From: Verrucomicrobiales bacterium
GTDB lineage: Bacteria > Verrucomicrobiota > Verrucomicrobiia > Limisphaerales > UBA1096
Direction of reading: 5' to 3'
DNA length: 8,716 nt
NCBI GenBank assembly: GCA_011523195.1
Contig: WTHH01000323.1
Location: 1-8,716 of the forward strand
Shown here piece after piece: positions 1-6,571 of the stretch (position 1 is the stretch's first letter; each line of letters opens with the position of its first letter). Under the pieces are notes generated by a model. That model did not search any database. It was not told the origin of the DNA and was given only the letters and a program-made list of their open reading frames with translations. Both the position numbers and the translations under genes were made by a program.

Positions 1-366
1 CTGGCCCACGATTGGAACAAGGCCGAGGGCGCCGAGGCTCTGGGCAAGTGGGATCGTTTCCTCGCGGAGCAATTCGTGACCTTTCTCGACCGCATGCGCA
101 ACACCCCGGCAGGCCCGGAGAGCGATGCAACATTGCTCGACCAGACCACCATCATCTACGGCTGCAGCAACAGCACCACGCACACGAACAAGAATTACCC
201 GCTCGTGCTCGCCGGCGGTCGCGGCCTTGGCTTCAAGCATGGTCAGTACCTCAAGTATGGTGAGGACACACCATTTGCGAACGTCTTCGCCACCATGCTC
301 CAACAAACCGGCGTCACCAACCGCTTCGCCGACAGCACGGCCATCCTCCCTGAACTGTTGGCCTAA
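1..366 (+). CDS. DUF1552 family protein, C-terminal part (5' end outside window)
   Basis: The reading frame is open from base 1 and ends at TAA 364-366, giving about 121 C-terminal residues. The visible part holds a helix-like stretch (KWDRFLAEQFVTFLDRM), then DQTTIIYGCSNSTTHTNKNYP, LVLAGGRGLGFKHGQYL and a terminal segment on avoiding loss of the last partner (ANVFATMLQQTGV). This succession is typical of the C-terminus of DUF1552 proteins, which belong to the alkaline phosphatase/sulfatase-like group expanded in Planctomycetes and Verrucomicrobia and usually sit beside DUF1592-type cytochrome proteins. The function is not established; export is known for the family but the signal peptide would lie upstream of the window. 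A related family, DUF1501, is encoded 4 kb downstream, so two similar exported systems may be adjacent. Family assignment is by recognition of motifs; a DUF1501 relative is the alternative. Confidence 0.8.
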   Translation: MAHDWNKAEGAEALGKWDRFLAEQFVTFLDRMRNTPAGPESDATLLDQTTIIYGCSNSTTHTNKNYPLVLAGGRGLGFKHGQYLKYGEDTPFANVFATMLQQTGVTNRFADSTAILPELLA

Positions 367-370
367 TCCT

Positions 371-386
371 CCGCTTGGTCAAGCGG
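371..386 (+). terminator. Short hairpin just after the DUF1552 gene, possible weak terminator or diverged palindromic repeat
   Basis: CCGCTTG and CAAGCGG form a 7-bp inverted repeat around a 2-nt centre (or 6 bp with a 4-nt loop), five bases after the stop codon. There is no T-run after it, so intrinsic termination would be weak. The sequence CCGCTTGGTCAAGCGG matches the window's dispersed palindrome GCGCTTGGCCAAGCGC at 13 of 16 positions, so it may be a decayed copy of that repeat. Confidence 0.3.
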
Positions 387-525
387 GTGGTAAGTACCGA
401 TCGCCGAGCAAGGTGCGCCGCAGATGGAAGTGGTATCAGTCGTACTTAGGCTGGCATTTGGATTCGGCTTCTTGGCGTATTCTGAGTTGTCGCGGCGTGA
501 AATCCATCGATGCGCGGAAGTGACA

Positions 526-1226
526 GTGTTTAAAAACAAGTCGGCTTGGTTTTTCGTCCTGCTGTTGGCGGGGCTGTCGTTTTATTATTACGGTAAATCG
601 GCATGGGCCGGTCTGGGTAAAACTGACTGGAGCTAAGTCGGTCGAGCAGGCTGTTACGGAGATCCGTTTCGATCGTCCGTTCGCATTTGATTCCGGCAAG
701 TGGAGTGAACTGGTTTTACTCGGGTTAAAGGAGGAGCGAATGCTGGAAGTATGGGGGCGACTAAAATCGGGCGAATTGGAATTGAAAAAGCGTTACCCGT
801 TCACCGGGTTCAGTGGTGGCCCGGGGCCGAAGTTGCGGGAGGGGGACGGGCAGATTCCGGAGGGGATTTACGCGATCGAATACCTCAACCCGAACAGCCA
901 GTTTCACCTGTCGATGAAGTTGAATTACCCCAAATGCATTCGACAAGGCCAAGGGCAAGGCTGATGGTCGCGATCGTTTGAGATTCGATATTTTCATTCA
1001 CGGCGGCTCGGCGACGATTGGCTGCATCCCGATCGGGGACGCCGGGATCGAGGAGGTGTTTTTAATGGTTTCCGAGCTTGGCATCAATAACGTCACGGCT
1101 ATTATTTCGCCCTACGATATGCGAACGAATTCCAAGCGCATCGAGATTCCCGGGATCATCTGGGAGCAGGAACTTTACGACTTGATCGGGGCTGAATTCG
1201 TCCGCCATTTTGGTGCGAAAAAATAG
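526..1226 (+). pseudogene. Membrane-anchored L,D-transpeptidase (YafK/ErfK-like), broken by two +1 frameshifts
   Basis: Three consecutive frames carry one protein. Frame 1 (GTG 526, with GGAAG about 7 bases upstream) gives MFKNKSAWFFVLLLAGLSFYYYGKSAW, an N-terminal membrane anchor. Frame 2 then gives VWVKLTGAKSVEQ, LKEERMLEVW, YPFTGFSGG, GPKLREGDGQIPEGIY and LNPNSQFHLS up to NYP near 931. Frame 3 gives NAFDKAKGKADGRDRL, then DIFIHGGSATIGCIPIGD and the C-terminus, stop TAG 1226. The HGG...GC motif holds the catalytic His and Cys of L,D-transpeptidases, which cross-link peptidoglycan or attach proteins to it. Removing one base near 605-610 (GGG run) and one at 932-934 (AAA run) restores 233 codons including the stop. 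The first break was placed by family resemblance and could lie a few bases either way. An alternative start is ATG 424. Either a recently inactivated gene or two sequence errors; neighbours are intact. Confidence 0.8.
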
Positions 1227-1246
1227 TAATCGGGGGCTGTTTTTCA

Positions 1247-1270
1247 CCCTGATTGGCGGTCAGGGGTTTA
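1247..1270 (+). terminator. Weak hairpin after the L,D-transpeptidase pseudogene
   Basis: CCCTGA (1247-1252) and TCAGGG (1260-1265) form a 6-bp stem with a 7-nt loop, about 20 bases after the stop. Only a short GTTTA follows, so the call is tentative. The remaining intergenic DNA to 1403 contains a near-repeat GGGGCTGTTTTT/GGGGCTGTTCTT (1233 and 1283) and AT-rich sequence with T-runs, but no promoter I can call. Confidence 0.25.
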
Positions 1271-1403
1271 GCATCAGGCAACGGGGCTGTTCTTCGAATA
1301 AAAACGCTGCGAATCGAGTCAACATGGCCTTGATATTGTCTGTTTTAGTAGGCATTTTTTCGGCAGATTTTTCGCTTTAGGAGTTTTAGAGATTTCTTTG
1401 TTA

Positions 1404-4367
1404 ATGAAGTTTTTTGCCAGACAGATTTATTTTTTGATGCCCTTGGCCGCTGTATTTGCGCTTGGCCAAGCGCATGCGGCCCAATCGGATATAGTGCGAT
1501 TCGGCATCGATATTCGCCCTGTGTTGTCCCATTACTGCGTGCAATGTCACGGGCCAGATGAGGAACATCGCAAGGCCGACCTGCGGCTGGATACGCGCGA
1601 GGGGCTGTTCGGCGGTGAGGGTGAGGATCGCATCGTTGCGCCCGGCATGCCGGGGGAGAGTCTGCTTTTCCAGCGCATCACTGCCCACGACAATGACGAC
1701 CTGATGCCTCCACCGGAGAGCAAACTGGAAATGTCCGCTGATGAGATTGCGTTGATCGAGCGATGGATTGCCCAGGGAGCCGATTGGGAGGATCACTGGG
1801 CATTTGTGACGCCGAAGACGCCCAATCTGCCCAAGGTGCAGCAGAAGATCTGGCCGAAAAACTCGATCGATTTTTACACGCTCGCCAAGATGGAGCAGCA
1901 GGGCCTGAAGCCGTCGAGGGAGGCGGATCGTCGCACGTTGATCCGCCGGTTGTGCTTCGACCTGACCGGTCTCCCGCCATCCCCGGAGGAGGTGGAGCGG
2001 TTCGTGAACGACACCGACCCGAACGCCTACGAAAAACTGGTCGACTCGTTGCTGGCTAGTGAGCGGTATGGAGAGCGGATGACGTTGGCGTGGATGGATG
2101 CCGCGCGGTACGGCGACTCAAGCGTTTACCACGATGACGGCGTGCGCTTCATGTGGCCGTGGCGCGACTGGACGATCGACGCCTACAACGACAACAAGCG
2201 TTTCGATGATTTCACCATTGAGCAATTGGCAGGGGATCAACTGGAGAATGCCACGCTTGCGCAGAAGGTGGCTTCCGGGTTCAACCGCAACCATGGCACG
2301 ACCGACGAGGGCGGGGCGATCGACGAAGAGTACCGTGTGGAATACAACGTCGACCGGGTCAAGACGACCTCCAACGTCTGGCTTGGTCTGACGATGGAAT
2401 GCGCGCAGTGTCACGACCACAAGTACGATCCGATTTCGCAGAAGGAGTACTATCAGTTTTACGCCTATTTCAACATCAACTCGGACAAGGGCATGCAGAC
2501 GCGCAACGGCAACTCCGCGCCGATGATCAAGGTGCCGACCATGAAGCAAAACCAGGAATTGCAGAACCGCCGTGCGGCGTTGGAGCTGGCCAAGGCGGAG
2601 CGGGCCAAGGCCAAGCCGACGTTGAAGGAGATGGACGAATGGATCGCTGATAATCGCGTGGGCGAGGTGCCGCACCCGCCGAAGCTCGGCGGTTGGCAAT
2701 TCCTCGGCAGTTTTAGCGCGAAGGACAGCAACGAGGCGTTCAACAAGGATTTTGGCCCGGAAAAAGGGGTTGATTTGAAAAAGGAATACGGCGGCAAAAA
2801 GTGGGAGGCCCGCAAGTATGAGGATGGCAAGGTGCACACCATCGGTTTGCCTGAGAAGAGTGCGTCCTATTTTTATCGCACGGTGAAGTCGCCGAACGCC
2901 CAGAAGGTGGGTGTGTCTCTGGGCAGCGACGACGGCATCAAGGTGTTCCTCAACGGCAAACAGATTCTGGCCAACAACGCCAATCGCGGGCCGGCTGCCG
3001 ATCAGGAAAAGACTGAATTGGAACTGGCCAAGGGTGACAATCACCTATTGATCAAGATCGTGAACAACGGCGGCCAGGGCGGAATGTACTTCAAACTTGG
3101 CGGGTCGAGTCTGCCGAAGGAGGTGTTGGCCAACCTCGGTCAGGATGTCCTGAGCGCGGAGCACGTGGCCAAGCTGCGGGAGTATTACGAGAAATCAGTC
3201 TGGCCCTTGGCCAAGCAGCTCGACGAAAAAATTAAGGCTGCCGAGAAATCGGTTAACGACTACAACAACGGCATCGTCACCGTGATGACGATGGGCGACT
3301 TGGCCAAGCCGCGCAAAACCTACGTGCTGAGCCGCGGCCATTACGCCTCGCCGATCAAGGATGAAGAGATTTTTCCGAACGTACCTAAGGTGCTGCCGTC
3401 TCTGCCCGAGGATGCTCCGCAAAAGCGGCTCAGCTTGGCCAAGTGGCTCACCGATGACGATCATCCGCTGACTTCCCGAGTGGCAGTGAATCGATACTGG
3501 GCGATGCTGTTCGGTTCCGGGCTGGTCAGCACCGTGGCCGACTTCGGCACACGCGGCGCACTGCCGAGCCACCCGGGACTTTTGGATTATTTGTCACGCG
3601 ACTTCGCCGACAGCGGCTGGAACGTGAAGCGCGTCCTCAAGCAGATGCTCATGTCGGCAACCTACCGTCAGGTATCCGCTGCGACCCGCGAAAAACTGGA
3701 GAAAGATCCGCAGAACATTTACCTCTCCCGCGCGCCTCGTTTTCGGTTGCAGGGCGAGTTTATCCGCGATAACGCCCTCTCAGTGAGCGGCATCCTCAAC
3801 GGCAAGATCGGCGGCCCCAGCGTGAAGCCGTATCAGCCCCCGCGCATCTGGAACGAAGTCGCGCTTAATGGCGGGCTTTTTTACAAGCGCGACAACGAAC
3901 AGAAACTTTACCGGCGCTCGATGTACACTTACTGGAAACGTTCCGCGCCGATGCCAAACATGGTGGCGTTCGACGCACCGACCCGCGAGAAATGCGTAAT
4001 CCAGCGGCCACGCACCAATACGCCGATGCAGGCGTTGGTGACAATGAACGACGTGCAGTTTGTCGAGGCTGCAAGGGTGTTAGCGCAGCGCGTGCTGCAG
4101 CAGGGTGGAGCGGACTTTGAATCGCAGCTCGACTATGCCTTCTTGCTGACGACCTCACGTCCGGCGGACGACCTTCGCAAGCGCGTGTTCCGCGATCTTT
4201 ACGACACCCAGCTCAAGGAGTTCACCGCCGACAAGAAGCGCGCGGAGGAACTGCTGAAGTTTGGAGAGGCCAAGCGCGACGAATCCGTCGACACGGCCAG
4301 GCACGCCGCGTGGACGACCGTGGCCAGTGCCATCCTCAACCTCGACGAAGTTTTAACCAAGGAATAA
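1404..4367 (+). CDS. Exported planctomycete-type cytochrome protein: PSCyt1-DUF1549-DUF1553
   Basis: The 987-residue product starts with a Sec signal peptide (MKFFARQIYFLMPLAAVFAL, cleavage likely after AHA, residue ~25). Residues ~30-135 are a PSCyt1 domain with the heme-type motif CVQCH (C45, C48, H49) and LMPP (M101) as possible distal ligand. Residues ~152-365 are DUF1549 (PSCyt2), with RLCFDLTGLPPSPEEV and a second CxxCH (C333, C336, H337). Residues ~385-415 are a charged, probably coiled-coil linker. Residues ~428-566 look like a beta-sandwich insert (GSDDGIKVFLNGK), reminiscent of PA14/lectin-like modules. Residues ~675-950 are DUF1553 (PSD1), with LAKWLTDDDHPLTSRVAVNRYW. ATG 1404 is preferred to TTG 1398 because it begins a clean signal peptide; the AGGAG at 1379-1383 is rather far from either. 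The DUF1501 gene follows after 4 bases. The biochemical role of this family is unproven; a role in polysaccharide breakdown or electron transfer is inferred from contexts in PVC genomes. Confidence 0.92.
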   Translation: MKFFARQIYFLMPLAAVFALGQAHAAQSDIVRFGIDIRPVLSHYCVQCHGPDEEHRKADLRLDTREGLFGGEGEDRIVAPGMPGESLLFQRITAHDNDDLMPPPESKLEMSADEIALIERWIAQGADWEDHWAFVTPKTPNLPKVQQKIWPKNSIDFYTLAKMEQQGLKPSREADRRTLIRRLCFDLTGLPPSPEEVERFVNDTDPNAYEKLVDSLLASERYGERMTLAWMDAARYGDSSVYHDDGVRFMWPWRDWTIDAYNDNKRFDDFTIEQLAGDQLENATLAQKVASGFNRNHGTTDEGGAIDEEYRVEYNVDRVKTTSNVWLGLTMECAQCHDHKYDPISQKEYYQFYAYFNINSDKGMQTRNGNSAPMIKVPTMKQNQELQNRRAALELAKAERAKAKPTLKEMDEWIADNRVGEVPHPPKLGGWQFLGSFSAKDSNEAFNKDFGPEKGVDLKKEYGGKKWEARKYEDGKVHTIGLPEKSASYFYRTVKSPNAQKVGVSLGSDDGIKVFLNGKQILANNANRGPAADQEKTELELAKGDNHLLIKIVNNGGQGGMYFKLGGSSLPKEVLANLGQDVLSAEHVAKLREYYEKSVWPLAKQLDEKIKAAEKSVNDYNNGIVTVMTMGDLAKPRKTYVLSRGHYASPIKDEEIFPNVPKVLPSLPEDAPQKRLSLAKWLTDDDHPLTSRVAVNRYWAMLFGSGLVSTVADFGTRGALPSHPGLLDYLSRDFADSGWNVKRVLKQMLMSATYRQVSAATREKLEKDPQNIYLSRAPRFRLQGEFIRDNALSVSGILNGKIGGPSVKPYQPPRIWNEVALNGGLFYKRDNEQKLYRRSMYTYWKRSAPMPNMVAFDAPTREKCVIQRPRTNTPMQALVTMNDVQFVEAARVLAQRVLQQGGADFESQLDYAFLLTTSRPADDLRKRVFRDLYDTQLKEFTADKKRAEELLKFGEAKRDESVDTARHAAWTTVASAILNLDEVLTKE
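1457..1474. repeat. Palindromic repeat copy 1, in the signal peptide of the cytochrome gene
   Basis: TGCGCTTGGCCAAGCGCA is an 18-bp perfect palindrome around the 16-bp core at 1458-1473. It encodes ALGQA(H) in the C-terminal part of the signal peptide, just before the predicted cleavage site. Confidence 0.85.
4359..4363 (+). promoter_or_regulatory. Ribosome binding site of the DUF1501 gene
   Basis: AAGGA lies 8 bases before ATG 4372 and inside the last codons of the upstream gene. Together with the 4-nt gap between stop and start, it supports translational coupling and one transcript. Confidence 0.6.
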
Positions 4368-4371
4368 AAAC

Positions 4372-5814
4372 ATGATTCCACTGCTTAACTCGGATCACCT
4401 GATCGATCGCCGCAAGTTTCTGAACATCGGCGCACGCGGCATGGGCGCGATGGGGCTCGCCTCGCTTGCCCAGCCCGGAATGCTCAACGCCGCCGGCCGC
4501 GGCGCGATGGGCGAGCCGCACTTTAAACCCAAGGCCAAGCGGGTGATTTACCTGTTTTTCTCCGGTGGCCCGTCGCACATCGACATGTACGATTACAAGC
4601 CGGCCATGCGAAAAATCCACGGCATCGAGCTGCCGGACTCAATCCGAAACGGCCAACGCATCACCGGCATGACCTCTGGCCAGAAGTCGTTCCCGTGCGT
4701 GGCCCCGATGTTTGAATTCAAGCAACATGGGCAGAGCGGCGGGTATTTTAGTGAGATTTTGCCAAACGTCGCCTCGATCGCCGACGAGATTTCACTCATC
4801 CGCAGTGTCAACACCGAGGCGATCAACCACGACCCAGCGATCACCTACATCAACACCGGCACGCAGCAACTCGGTCACCCAAGGATGGGCGCCTGGCTGA
4901 ACTACGGCCTTGGCAGCCCGAGCGACAACCTGCCGGGTTACATCGTGATGATCTCCAAGGGACGCGGCGGCAGTCAGGCACTTTACTCGCGGCTTTGGGG
5001 GAGCGGCTTCCTGCCGTCCAAGCACCAGGGCGTGAAATTCCGCAGCTCCGGCGAGCCGGTGCTCTATCTGAACAATCCTCCGGGCATTACTAGTGGTTCG
5101 CGCCGCGCGATTCTCGACAGCATCAACGCCATCAACCGCGCCAAGTTTGAGGAAACGCAGGACTCGGAAATCCAGACCCGCATCGCCCAGTACGAGATGG
5201 CGTTTCGTATGCAGGCAAGCGTGCCGGAACTGACCGACCTTAAGACCGAGCCGGATCATGTATTCGAACAGTACGGCAAAGATGCAAAGTCGCCGGGCAA
5301 GTTCGCCTACAACTGCATCCTCGCGCGCCGAATGCTCGAGCGCGGTGTGCCGTTCGTGCAGTTGTTTCATCGCGGCTGGGATCAGCACGGCAACTGTCCC
5401 CGCGATGTCCGCCGCCAGTGCGAGGACGTCGACCAGCCCGCAGCCGCCCTCGTGCGCGACCTCAAGCAGCGCGGCATGCTGGAGGACACTATCGTGATCT
5501 GCGGCGGCGAATTCGGTCGGACGATTTACTCGCAGGGCAGCCTCACCAAGGACAACCACGGGCGCGACCACCATGGCCGCTGCTTCACGATGTGGATGGC
5601 CGGTGGCGGCATCCGGAAGGGCCATGTGCATGGCGAAACTGATGACTTCAGCTACAACATCGTCCGCGACCCGGTGCACATTAACGACCTTAACGCCACG
5701 GTGTTGCAGTGCCTTGGCATCGATCACGAACGGTTCACCTACCGCTATCAGGGGCTCGACCAGCGCCTGACCGGTGTGCAGGGCGCCCGGGTGGTCAACG
5801 AGATTCTGGCCTGA
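4372..5814 (+). CDS. DUF1501 family protein, Tat-exported
   Basis: The product has 480 residues, a normal full length for the family. The N-terminus carries a twin-arginine signal, DRRKFLNIG (R13, R14), followed by a weakly hydrophobic Gly/Ala stretch to about residue 42, so the protein is probably exported folded through Tat. The body has the DUF1501 marks: FFSGGPSHIDMYDYKP (63-77), SVNTEAINHDPA (145-156), RGVPFVQLFHRGWDQHGN (324-341), TIVICGGEFGRT (373-384) and NHGRDHHG (395-402). DUF1501 belongs to the alkaline phosphatase/sulfatase fold superfamily; the Asp/His residues in the last three motifs are likely metal ligands, but no sulfatase CxPxR formylglycine motif is visible, so arylsulfatase activity should not be assumed. 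It is the usual partner of DUF1549/DUF1553 proteins in Planctomycetes and Verrucomicrobia, as here, where it directly follows one. Its last 20 bases overlap the convergent reductase gene. Confidence 0.93.
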   Translation: MIPLLNSDHLIDRRKFLNIGARGMGAMGLASLAQPGMLNAAGRGAMGEPHFKPKAKRVIYLFFSGGPSHIDMYDYKPAMRKIHGIELPDSIRNGQRITGMTSGQKSFPCVAPMFEFKQHGQSGGYFSEILPNVASIADEISLIRSVNTEAINHDPAITYINTGTQQLGHPRMGAWLNYGLGSPSDNLPGYIVMISKGRGGSQALYSRLWGSGFLPSKHQGVKFRSSGEPVLYLNNPPGITSGSRRAILDSINAINRAKFEETQDSEIQTRIAQYEMAFRMQASVPELTDLKTEPDHVFEQYGKDAKSPGKFAYNCILARRMLERGVPFVQLFHRGWDQHGNCPRDVRRQCEDVDQPAAALVRDLKQRGMLEDTIVICGGEFGRTIYSQGSLTKDNHGRDHHGRCFTMWMAGGGIRKGHVHGETDDFSYNIVRDPVHINDLNATVLQCLGIDHERFTYRYQGLDQRLTGVQGARVVNEILA

Positions 5815-6496
5815 CGCGCCACGTCGTAAACAATTCATCGCCGACGCGCCGCTGGGCAATCGGCTTCAGTTGCGCGGCCTTGACTAGGTGCTGAAAACCG
5901 GCGCCGTCCGCGATGGTCGGGGCATCCCGGCCGCCAAACAACCGGGGGCAAATCGTCAGGTGCAGCTCGTCTACAAAGCCAAGCCGGAGCAGCTCAAAAT
6001 TCAACACACCGCCTCCTTCGCAAAGGAGGCGTTTTACATTCCAGTCACGGCGCAGGCGGCCAAGCGCCTGGCCAAGCGCAACCGACTTGGCGCCGCAAAC
6101 GATCACCTCATCCGCAACATTCTTGAGCTTGGCCAGGCGCTTGGCCGGGGCTTGGCCGGAGACAAAAACAAGGATTGGTGAGTTTCGGTTTTTGAAAATG
6201 GCCGCGTCGGGATCGATAGAGCCTGTGCCGCTGATCAGCACACGCAAATTCTGCCTGGCCAAGCGCTTGGCCAAGCGCTGGCGTTCGTAGCGGGTGCCCC
6301 CGGCGTCCATCGTGATGTTGCCGGACTCCACCGTTCGAGCGCCACACATGACCGCGTCCGCAGTGGCGCGCAGCCGAAGCAGGTTGTCGTGGTCGCGTCG
6401 ACTGCCAATCGGGACAAAGCGTCGATGCGGTGGCGCGATTTTCCCATCGGCCGACATTGCCATGTTGATTAACACGAATGGACGGGCAGTCGTCAT
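5795..6496 (-). CDS. RibD C-terminal-domain reductase (riboflavin-type/DHFR-like fold)
   Basis: The 233-residue product matches the free-standing RibD-C reductase family, which uses NADPH to reduce the ribosyl side chain of the pyrimidine intermediate in riboflavin synthesis. Visible motifs are NMAMSADGKIA (11-21), ADAVMCGARTVESGN (46-60), LLCEGGGVLNFELL (157-170) and GFVDELHLTICPRLFGG (173-189). There is no deaminase domain, so it resembles archaeal/fungal-type stand-alone reductases; a broader dihydrofolate-reductase-like role is possible. Three segments, RLAKRLAR (74-81), QAPAKRLAKL (115-124) and ALGQALGRL (140-148), are encoded by the window's palindromic repeat and lie in stretches where the family is variable. 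Start ATG 6496 has no Shine-Dalgarno sequence. queA lies 75 bp upstream on the same strand. The gene overlaps the DUF1501 gene tail to tail by 20 bp. Confidence 0.82.
   Translation of the reverse strand: MTTARPFVLINMAMSADGKIAPPHRRFVPIGSRRDHDNLLRLRATADAVMCGARTVESGNITMDAGGTRYERQRLAKRLARQNLRVLISGTGSIDPDAAIFKNRNSPILVFVSGQAPAKRLAKLKNVADEVIVCGAKSVALGQALGRLRRDWNVKRLLCEGGGVLNFELLRLGFVDELHLTICPRLFGGRDAPTIADGAGFQHLVKAAQLKPIAQRRVGDELFTTWRVRPESR
6010..6035 (+). terminator. Strong hairpin with T4 tail on the plus strand, inside the reductase gene
   Basis: CGCCTCCTT (6010-6018) and AAGGAGGCG (6023-6031) form a perfect 9-bp stem with a CGCA loop, directly followed by TTTT (6032-6035) on the plus strand. 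This has the shape of an intrinsic terminator and lies about 195 bases past the DUF1501 stop, so it could end the cytochrome operon's transcript. It also encodes the conserved LCEGGG motif of the reductase on the other strand, so coincidence is possible. Confidence 0.4.
6058..6081. repeat. Palindromic repeat copy 2, two 12-bp units in the reductase gene
   Basis: GGCCAAGCGCCT followed by GGCCAAGCGCAA: two tandem 12-bp units. The palindrome GCGCCTGGCCAAGCGC (6064-6079) has one mismatched pair. On the coding (minus) strand it reads ALGQALG. Confidence 0.75.
6127..6157. repeat. Palindromic repeat copy 3, degenerate triple unit in the reductase gene
   Basis: GCTTGGCC occurs three times at 11-12-bp spacing (starts 6127, 6139, 6150). 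On the coding strand this reads GQAPAKRLAKL. It is the most degenerate array of the set; one unit is 11 rather than 12 bases. Confidence 0.65.
6257..6280. repeat. Palindromic repeat copy 4, two 12-bp units in the reductase gene
   Basis: GGCCAAGCGCTT followed by GGCCAAGCGCTG. The junction makes the perfect 18-bp palindrome AGCGCTTGGCCAAGCGCT (6262-6279). On the coding strand it reads RLAKRLA. Confidence 0.85.
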
Positions 6497-6509
6497 GGCA
6501 TCAGGGTAG

Positions 6510-6531
6510 GGACGGCTGTCTCCAGCCGTCC
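6510..6531. repeat. Perfect hairpin between queA and the reductase gene
   Basis: GGACGGCTG (6510-6518) and CAGCCGTCC (6523-6531) form a 9-bp GC-rich stem with a TCTC loop in the 75-bp gap between the two minus-strand genes. No T-run follows on the minus strand, so a simple terminator is unlikely. A REP-like dispersed hairpin or an attenuating/processing structure is possible. Confidence 0.5.
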
Positions 6532-6571
6532 TCGGAATCTTGTGGTGTAGTGGTGAAGCGATCCGATTTCA

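Noticed and set aside
1233..1294. Near-identical 12-mers GGGGCTGTTTTT and GGGGCTGTTCTT 50 bp apart
   Set aside because: Too short and only two copies; no flanking symmetry or link to a known element, so chance cannot be excluded.
2118..3044. Long minus-strand open frame (308 codons) opposite the cytochrome gene
   Set aside because: It lies wholly opposite a confident gene with conserved domains, and its translation has no recognisable motif; it is rich in Val, Leu and Arg, as expected from the complement of GC-rich coding DNA.
4792..5859. Minus-strand open frame of 355 codons opposite the DUF1501 gene
   Set aside because: It is a complement shadow of a full-length, motif-bearing gene; no family resemblance, no ribosome binding site and no independent evidence of coding.
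6058..6280. CRISPR-like array in the reductase region
   Set aside because: The repeats are 12-bp tandem units without unique spacers of regular length and are part of a conserved coding frame.
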